Assembly: GCA_014380825.1 (NCBI GenBank)
Contig: JACMJD010000713.1
Span: 1-13,508, forward strand
DNA length: 13,508 nt
DNA from: Phycisphaerae bacterium
GTDB lineage: Bacteria; Planctomycetota; Phycisphaerae; Tepidisphaerales; Tepidisphaeraceae
Reading direction: 5' to 3'
The position numbers and the translations under genes are program-made. Every line of letters starts with the position of its first letter. Positions within the stretch are counted from its first letter, which is position 1. This document shows, piece by piece, positions 8,764 through 13,508 of this stretch. The notes beneath the pieces were generated by a model. That model saw only the letters and a program-made list of their open reading frames with translations, made no database searches and was not told the origin of the DNA.

Positions 8764-8791
8764 CGAGCGCGTCTGCGGAGGGACGCGCTCG
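8764..8791. terminator. hairpin between convergent genes, probable bidirectional terminator
   Basis: CGAGCGCGTC (8764-8773) pairs perfectly with GACGCGCTCG (8782-8791) around a loop of about 8 nt, 18 nt after the RTX-like stop and 7 nt after the sigma factor stop on the other strand. It lacks a clear T-tract on either side. Position between convergent genes supports a role in ending or stabilising both transcripts. Confidence 0.55.
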
Positions 8792-8797
8792 GCGCAT

Positions 8798-9538
8798 TCA
8801 GGTCCCGAGAATTCGCCTGAGGTCGGCCAATTCTTCATCAACTTGATCCTCGCCGGTCGCGTATTCACCGACGACATCTCGCAGGTATCGCGTGAACATT
8901 CGCTTGCCCGTCATCAAGACATTCGACGCTTGCGACGACGATGTGAGCTTGAATCGTGCGAGCAGCGACTCATAGCTCTCGGGCTCGGCGCCATCGATCG
9001 ACGGCCGGAGTATCCGTGCCTCGAATACGCCCCACACTTCATTCTTTCCCCAGCGCTGACAATCCTTGCGCATGCGATCGGTGGCGAGCGTCAGCGCCTG
9101 TTTCGCCCATTCGCGATCGAACGCATCGGACGGCGCGTCCGCATCATCCGGCACATCGATCCCCGCCTCGATCGGCGCCACAGACCCATCCTGCGGCTGT
9201 CGCTTGGCAGCCGTTGCTTCACGATGCTGGTCGATCAGAAAATTCCGCAGCGCGCCGATGAGAAACGTGCGGAACTTCCCGCGCAATCGATCCGATCGGT
9301 CGATCAATCGCTGCTCCAACACCTTGCTCGAAACAAAGCTCTGAAGCAGATCGTCCGCACGGTCGGCCGGCACGCGGCGCTCGTACACGAGATGCGCCCG
9401 CAGCGCCGGCAGATATCGCTGCAACAGCACGCCCACCGCCGTGCGCTGCTGAGCACTTGTGGTGGCGGCCACGCGGTCGATCAGCGACCACTGCGTGACC
9501 GGAAATGCGGGATTGTCGGCGGGCGGTTTCGGTTCCAT
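8798..9538 (-). CDS. ECF-like sigma-70 family RNA polymerase sigma factor (planctomycete type)
   Basis: A 246-aa protein with the N-terminal FPVTQWSLI (12-20) seen in a large planctomycete group of ECF-like sigma factors. The region-2-like helix stretch covers about 40-104: LQRYLPALRAHL, the ADDLLQSF segment and GKFRTFLIGALRNFLIDQHR, corresponding to the core-binding and -10-recognition parts. The C-terminal third (about 188-222, SLLARFKLTSSSQASNVLMT) is consistent with a divergent region 4 helix-turn-helix for the -35 box. No anti-sigma gene or serine/threonine kinase gene, common partners of this group, is adjacent in the window. The ATG has no evident ribosome site; TATCTT (minus, 9559-9554) lies about 15 nt upstream and could be a -10, giving a very short leader. 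The target genes are unknown; the neighbouring RTX-like gene is a possible but unproved candidate. Confidence 0.85.
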   Translation of the reverse strand: MEPKPPADNPAFPVTQWSLIDRVAATTSAQQRTAVGVLLQRYLPALRAHLVYERRVPADRADDLLQSFVSSKVLEQRLIDRSDRLRGKFRTFLIGALRNFLIDQHREATAAKRQPQDGSVAPIEAGIDVPDDADAPSDAFDREWAKQALTLATDRMRKDCQRWGKNEVWGVFEARILRPSIDGAEPESYESLLARFKLTSSSQASNVLMTGKRMFTRYLRDVVGEYATGEDQVDEELADLRRILGT

Positions 9539-9619
9539 TTCGTACTGGTCGAAAAGATATCCGATCGGCCGCCATCGACGCGAAAAACTTCGCGCGAAAC
9601 GCTAAGATCGCGCAACGAC

Positions 9620-10531
9620 ATGCCCGACACGCTCTCCGATTTCCGTCGATTCGAACAACTCACCGCAGCCTCAGTTTCATCCGTCCCGCAATTCACACCC
9701 AGTTCGGAAACCCCGACGTCCGTGCAGATCGAACGCGGCATCGTATTCCCGCACTCGATGAACGATCCGAAGCATTGGCAATCCAACAGCGTCGAGCGAT
9801 TGATCGAGTTGTCGACTTCACCGAGCCTTCCTCGCATCTCCGTCGTCGACCGCCATGGTCACATTCGCCTGGTCTATCGGCCGCTGCTGGTTTACTGCTG
9901 GCTTCAGACGTTTTCGCGGGCGTATGAAGCGTTGCCGCGGGCGGAGTTTGGTCGCTGGGAGGAATCGATCCGCGCCTGGTGCGATGTGCTCGAAGGCACG
10001 ATCGGCGACTTCGACTGGCCCGCCGGTGCGATCCCGGCCAGCCTTGGTTCGCGCGCGACCGAAATCGCCTGGGCGGCGCTGACGCTCCATGTCGCGGGGA
10101 AAGTTTTTGTCCGCGATGCGTTCACCGACTTCGCCGCCGACACGTTTGGTCGATTTACCAAACGTCAACGAGACAACGGGGCGTTCTTCGAAGCGACAGG
10201 TTCGGATAATCCCGAGACAAATTGGTACCACGAGCTGGTCACGCTGCACGCCGCCGGCAGTTTCGCGGTGCAGGCCGAAGATCGGGCGGTCGCGACCAGC
10301 GTCGCCCGCGCAACCGCGTATCACGCCGCCAACACGCAGCCCGACCACGCGACGAATCAACCCTGGGCGTTGTTCGCGTTCATCTGGAACGAATCGACGC
10401 GACCGCTGGCCGAACAAATCCTGCACACGAGCGCGACGCAGGATGCGAACACCAATCACCTCACGTTGATGCTGCTGGCCGATGCGCTATACTGCCTGCG
10501 GCTATTTATCCCGACCGAGAAGACCGTATGA
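9620..10531 (+). CDS. hypothetical protein, predicted all-alpha, first gene of a three-gene unit
   Basis: I do not recognise this 303-aa protein. The ATG at 9620 is chosen because the open frame farther upstream lies antisense to the sigma factor gene. No clear ribosome site precedes it; TAAGAT (9603-9608) may be a -10 just before, which would make the message nearly leaderless. The first 60 residues are polar and low in order; from about 85 the sequence looks helical, with aromatic and Ala-rich helices ([31 protein letters not shown]). The C-terminal half has [27 protein letters not shown] and [17 protein letters not shown], a spacing that hints at an alpha/alpha-barrel-like or repeat-helical fold. 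No signal peptide is seen. Its TGA overlaps the ATG of the Trm112-like gene by 4 nt, pointing to coupled translation. Confidence 0.85.
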   Translation: MPDTLSDFRRFEQLTAASVSSVPQFTPSSETPTSVQIERGIVFPHSMNDPKHWQSNSVERLIELSTSPSLPRISVVDRHGHIRLVYRPLLVYCWLQTFSRAYEALPRAEFGRWEESIRAWCDVLEGTIGDFDWPAGAIPASLGSRATEIAWAALTLHVAGKVFVRDAFTDFAADTFGRFTKRQRDNGAFFEATGSDNPETNWYHELVTLHAAGSFAVQAEDRAVATSVARATAYHAANTQPDHATNQPWALFAFIWNESTRPLAEQILHTSATQDANTNHLTLMLLADALYCLRLFIPTEKTV

Positions 10532-10770
10532 ACACCGAATCACCCGACGCATCTGTTTCATCCAACGAGCTTCGTCCCGAGATCCTGGCGATCCTGCGTT
10601 GCCCAATCACGCTCAGCCAACTGCGCCAAGAGGGTGATTGGCTGATCGCCGAAACGGGCGGCCTGTCATATCCGGTGCGCGACGGCATTCCCGTGATGCT
10701 GCCCGAGGAAGCCAAGCTCCCGCCGGGCATGTCGACGCTTGACGACTTCCGCAAGCGCTATGCGCGATGA
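10528..10770 (+). CDS. Trm112/UPF0434 family small protein
   Basis: An 80-aa protein with the family core: [15 protein letters not shown] (19-33) followed by [19 protein letters not shown] (44-62), the [11 protein letters not shown] pattern typical of Trm112-like proteins. In eukaryotes and archaea Trm112 activates several methyltransferases by direct binding; bacterial homologues are mostly uncharacterised. Only one cysteine (in RCP) is present and the usual CPxC second cysteine is replaced (CPIT), so the zinc site of the archetype is probably absent. Start overlaps the previous stop (ATGA), and its own stop overlaps the next start in the same way. The upstream 303-aa protein might be a partner, which is a guess from gene order. 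Confidence 0.88.
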   Translation: MNTESPDASVSSNELRPEILAILRCPITLSQLRQEGDWLIAETGGLSYPVRDGIPVMLPEEAKLPPGMSTLDDFRKRYAR

Positions 10771-10922
10771 CGCCTGACTACTCGAACGAACCGCCGCCGG
10801 AACAATCGCGCCGCAGCGCGCGGGCGTGGCTCGTGTTGCTTGTCGCGTGGGGAATTGGTCTGGTGATTTGGACGGTGTACATCGCCGCGTACGTGTACAT
10901 TGTGATCCGCGTGCTGGCTTGA
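10767..10922 (+). CDS. 51-aa single-pass membrane protein, function unknown
   Basis: A short frame starting at an ATG that overlaps the Trm112-like stop (ATGA). The product begins with a polar, proline-rich segment ([13 protein letters not shown]), then a basic stretch RRSAR (15-19), then a long hydrophobic region about 21-50 ([15 protein letters not shown], then [12 protein letters not shown]). The basic residues before the helix and the helix itself suggest an inner-membrane protein with its N-terminus in the cytoplasm, by the positive-inside rule. The ATGA overlap, sensible composition and codon use support it as a real gene. No relative is recognised. It ends the three-gene unit and converges on the CYTH gene. 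Confidence 0.7.
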   Translation: MTPDYSNEPPPEQSRRSARAWLVLLVAWGIGLVIWTVYIAAYVYIVIRVLA

Positions 10923-10943
10923 CGTTTTCGAGGACGAGCGCGA

Positions 10944-10994
10944 CTGCATCTGCGACGCCGCCCCTCGACCCGGCTCGGGAGAGCCAAAGCGGCG
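10944..10994. repeat. REP-like half-site and nested hairpins in a convergent spacer
   Basis: The 18-nt CTGCATCTGCGACGCCGC (10944-10961) is identical to 2494-2511, part of the REP-like pair by pheA; the AAGCGGC second half is missing here. Nearby GCGGCG (10989-10994) can pair with CGCCGC (10956-10961), enclosing a second hairpin GGCTC-GGGA-GAGCC (10972-10985). It lies between the 51-aa gene and the CYTH gene, which end toward each other, and may act as a bidirectional terminator. No T-tract is present. Confidence 0.5.
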
Positions 10995-11009
10995 GGCGCG
11001 ACGCTTCGG

Positions 11010-11588
11010 TCACTTCGCTACGTTCTCGAAAGTTACCGTGCGTGATGTGTCGCCGCGGTCTTGTAGATGCGTCATCAGCAGCGCGATGTAGCTGGCCTTC
11101 ACGAGCGGGCGCTCGCTGAGTTGTAGCTGGTCGCGGACTTTCAGAATCGCGGCCTCGCTCGGGCCCTCGATCTCGACGAACGTGCCCAGGTGCGGCAGCA
11201 GATCCAGCTCGACCGAGCAGCCGCCGAATTTCCACGATTCGCGGCGTTTTTCGAAGCTGAGCGTGCGAAGGAAACCCAAGCGCGAGAGCAGCGTCATCGC
11301 ATTGCGATCGTTGTCCACGCCGCACTCTACTTCGTCGCGGCTCTTCAATTGCCCGTGCTGGCGAGCGCCTTTGTACGTGATGATGTATTTCGTCTCGTTC
11401 GTTTCGGTATCGACGCGCTTGCGCAGACGCAGGCCCTCGTCGGCGGCAAGCAGTGAGCGATCTTCGGAATCGAAGAACGTGTTTGTCTCGAGACACGATC
11501 CGAGCGGCGCCGCGCCGAGCTCGCGCAGGCGTGCGCGAACGACATCCAGATCCGGCACGCTCAACTTCGCTTCAATTTCGATCGGCAT
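11010..11588 (-). CDS. CYTH-domain protein (CyaB/ThTPase-like)
   Basis: A 192-aa protein covering almost exactly one CYTH domain. The signature ExExK is EIEAK (4-8). Other conserved charged positions include LRLRKR (53-58), YIITYKG (68-74), the EV-E pair around 86-88, ELD (127-129) and EIEG (139-142), which line the tunnel binding triphosphate and divalent metals in the family. Members include class IV adenylate cyclases (CyaB), thiamine triphosphatase and tripolyphosphatases, which cannot be separated here. The start has GGAAGGAA at good spacing and lies 12 nt after the leuS stop, so it is probably co-transcribed with leuS; I see no functional link between the two. Confidence 0.88.
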   Translation of the reverse strand: MPIEIEAKLSVPDLDVVRARLRELGAAPLGSCLETNTFFDSEDRSLLAADEGLRLRKRVDTETNETKYIITYKGARQHGQLKSRDEVECGVDNDRNAMTLLSRLGFLRTLSFEKRRESWKFGGCSVELDLLPHLGTFVEIEGPSEAAILKVRDQLQLSERPLVKASYIALLMTHLQDRGDTSRTVTFENVAK

Positions 11589-11600
11589 TCAATTCCTTCC

Positions 11601-13508
11601 CTATCCCACCACGATATTCACCAGTTTTTTCGGCACATACAGTCTCTTCTTGATCGACTTGCCGGCGAGCCAAGGTTGAACCTTCTCGCTTTTTTCCGCG
11701 GTCGACAGGATCGACGACTCGTCCGCGTCGCTGGCGACGGTGATCTTGTCGCGGAGTTTGCCGTTGATCTGCACCGGCAGCTCCATCGTGCTCTCTTCGA
11801 GTTTTGCCGGATCAAAAACGGGCCACGGGCGACGTGACAGCGACTTCGTGTGACCCAGGCGGCTCCAGATCTCCTCGGCGATGTGCGGCGCGAACGGCGC
11901 GAGCAGCAGCACGAACGTCTCGGCGAGCTCGCGCGCGACAACCGTCGACCCGGTGACTTCGTTGTTCAGCTTGATCAGCTCCGCGATCCCCGTGTTGAAG
12001 TGCAGGTGTTCGATGTCTTCACCGACTTTTTTGATTGTGCGGTGCATCATGCGATCGAGCGGCTCGGGAATTGCACCGTGCTCGATGCGCACTGCCGGGC
12101 GGCGTTTTTCTTCGCGGTTATTGGGGTCTTCATCGTCACCGACGAAGTTGCGCCACACCGCATTCAGAAATCGACTCATTCCGACGATGTCGCGCGTGTT
12201 CCACGGCTTCTGCGCCTCCAGCGGTCCCATGTACATCTCGTACAAGCGGAAGGTGTCGACGCCATAGTCGCGGACGATGTCTTCGGGATTGATCACGTTC
12301 CCGCGCGACTTGCTCATCTTGAAGCTCTCGCCCGTCACACGCATCGACGGGTTCGATTTCAATCGGTAGCCGTCCGTGCCTCGTTCGACTTCATCATCTC
12401 GAACTATGCGCGGCGGATCTTCCGCCGTGTGGTATTCCACTTCGCCCAGGATCAGTCCCTGGTTGACCAGTTTCATAAACGGCTCGGCCGTGCTGACGTG
12501 GCCCAGGTCGAACAGGACCTTGTGCCAGAAGCGGGCGTAGAGCAGGTGCAGCACCGCGTGTTCGACGCCGCCGACGTAGAGGTCGACGGGCATCCAGTAG
12601 CGTTCCTTCATCGGATCGACGAAACGGTTCGCGTTCTTCGGGTCGGCGTAGCGCAGGTAATACCAACACGAGCCGGCCCACTGCGGCATGACGTTGGTTT
12701 CGCGCGTGTAAGTCTTGCCGTCGCGCTCGACCTTCAGCCAATCGCCCGCCTTGCTCAGCGGCGGATTGGGCGTGCCGGTCGGTTTGAAGTCGGCCAGCTC
12801 GGGCAACACGAGCGGCAGCTCGTCTTCGCGGAGCGCGTGTGGATTTCCTTGCTCATCCAGCAGGATCGGGAACGGCTCGCCCCAATATCGCTGGCGGGAG
12901 AACAGCCAATCGCGCAGCTTGTATTTGGTCGAGCGCACGCCGTCGCCTTCGCGCTCCAGGTGCGCGATGATTTTTTCCTTTGCGTCGTCGACGTTCAGGC
13001 CGTTCAGGAAGCCGCTGTTGATCGCCGGGCCGTCGCCGAGAAAGGCTTTGTCGTCTTTAAAACTTTCGGGCGGCTGAACCGTTCGGATGATCGGCAGATC
13101 AAACTTCTTCGCGAAATCCCAGTCGCGTTCGTCCTGCCCCGGCACGGCCATGATCGCGCCCGTGCCGTAGCCCATCAATACGTAATCGGCGATGTAAATC
13201 GGAATGCGCGCGTCATTGGCGGGGTTGATCGCATACGCGCCGACGAACACGCCGGTCTTATCCTTTCCTTCGGACATCCGATCGCGCTCGCTCTTCGAGC
13301 CGACCATCGTGCGATACGCCTCGACCGATTCGCGTCGCGCGGCCGGCGTGATGCGATCCACCAGCGGATGCTCCGGCGCCAGCACCATGTACGTTGCGCC
13401 GAACAGCGTGTCCGGCCGAGTCGTGAACACGGTGATCGCCAGGTCTTCGTCGTAATCTTCGTCGACATCCGAAGCGCGCTCGGTAGCCGCGACGTTCGCG
13501 TCAGGCGG
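11601..13508 (-). CDS. leuS: leucyl-tRNA synthetase, C-terminal part (5' end beyond the window)
   Basis: The frame is open to the right edge, so 635 residues of a longer protein (whole enzymes are about 820-960 aa) are seen and the N-terminal HIGH motif is outside. The enzyme charges tRNA-Leu with leucine. The visible part begins in the CP1 editing domain: TTRPDTLFG, then [20 protein letters not shown], in which the Asp of DERD corresponds to the E. coli editing Asp345. Gln stands where His is usual (AHDERD or GHDQRD). Next come [11 protein letters not shown], the [11 protein letters not shown] and [18 protein letters not shown] segments of the synthetic domain, [13 protein letters not shown] (KMSKS loop, minus 12320-12306), the anticodon-binding helices and a C-terminal [11 protein letters not shown]. 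Just before TTRPDT lies an acidic stretch ([10 protein letters not shown]) that looks lineage-specific. Confidence 0.95.
   Translation of the reverse strand, partial: PPDANVAATERASDVDEDYDEDLAITVFTTRPDTLFGATYMVLAPEHPLVDRITPAARRESVEAYRTMVGSKSERDRMSEGKDKTGVFVGAYAINPANDARIPIYIADYVLMGYGTGAIMAVPGQDERDWDFAKKFDLPIIRTVQPPESFKDDKAFLGDGPAINSGFLNGLNVDDAKEKIIAHLEREGDGVRSTKYKLRDWLFSRQRYWGEPFPILLDEQGNPHALREDELPLVLPELADFKPTGTPNPPLSKAGDWLKVERDGKTYTRETNVMPQWAGSCWYYLRYADPKNANRFVDPMKERYWMPVDLYVGGVEHAVLHLLYARFWHKVLFDLGHVSTAEPFMKLVNQGLILGEVEYHTAEDPPRIVRDDEVERGTDGYRLKSNPSMRVTGESFKMSKSRGNVINPEDIVRDYGVDTFRLYEMYMGPLEAQKPWNTRDIVGMSRFLNAVWRNFVGDDEDPNNREEKRRPAVRIEHGAIPEPLDRMMHRTIKKVGEDIEHLHFNTGIAELIKLNNEVTGSTVVARELAETFVLLLAPFAPHIAEEIWSRLGHTKSLSRRPWPVFDPAKLEESTMELPVQINGKLRDKITVASDADESSILSTAEKSEKVQPWLAGKSIKKRLYVPKKLVNIVVG

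Noticed and set aside
8843..9619. Upstream extension of the 303-aa gene, giving 562 residues
   Set aside because: The extra part lies wholly antisense to the sigma factor gene and has shadow-like composition; ATG 9620 is the sensible start.
13428..13430. GTG as the start of the leucyl-tRNA synthetase
   Set aside because: It lies inside the editing domain just before TTRPDT; the frame stays open to the window edge, so the true start is outside.

Overview
The window looks like chromosomal, GC-rich DNA from a planctomycete, most likely of the Phycisphaerae type. This is inferred from three things: a secreted protein with a LEPR-XLL-like N-terminal motif (LETLELRRLFAA) followed by calcium-binding repeats, an ECF-like sigma factor of the form expanded in planctomycetes (PVTQWSLI near the N-terminus), and several short GC-rich palindromes of REP type in spacers and in one gene. 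No tRNA, rRNA, CRISPR array, transposase or phage gene was seen. Most of the window is housekeeping DNA with tightly packed genes.

Left block, minus strand, read from 4.3 kb down to 0: obg GTPase and a small lipoprotein gene 2 nt apart; a trans-sulfuration enzyme of the MetB/cystathionine gamma-lyase family; a pair of inverted REP-like palindromes; pheA (chorismate mutase/prephenate dehydratase/ACT); an unrecognised Trp-rich protein; and an M23-type metallopeptidase without a signal peptide. The last three genes are 13-17 nt apart and are probably one transcript, with the metB-like gene possibly its first gene.

Middle block: a UvrD/Rep/PcrA-type superfamily 1 helicase (minus strand) lies upstream of obg. 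They are separated by a 455-bp spacer with a REP-like palindrome, other small palindromes and a curious absence of stop codons in all three minus frames. A divergent pair follows: the helicase and, on plus, the LEPR-XLL/RTX-like protein, with a 14-bp perfect palindrome between them. The RTX gene converges on the sigma factor gene, with a strong hairpin between the two ends.

Right block: divergent from the sigma factor is a plus-strand three-gene unit with ATGA overlaps (303-aa unknown protein, Trm112/UPF0434-like protein, 51-aa one-helix membrane protein). It converges on leuS (5' end outside the window) and a CYTH-domain gene 12 nt behind leuS.

I did not find a clear new multi-gene system. 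The items most worth checking are the REP-like palindrome families (one copy read through in frame inside the helicase), the unusual leader and start region of obg, and the three-gene Trm112 unit with its very small membrane protein.
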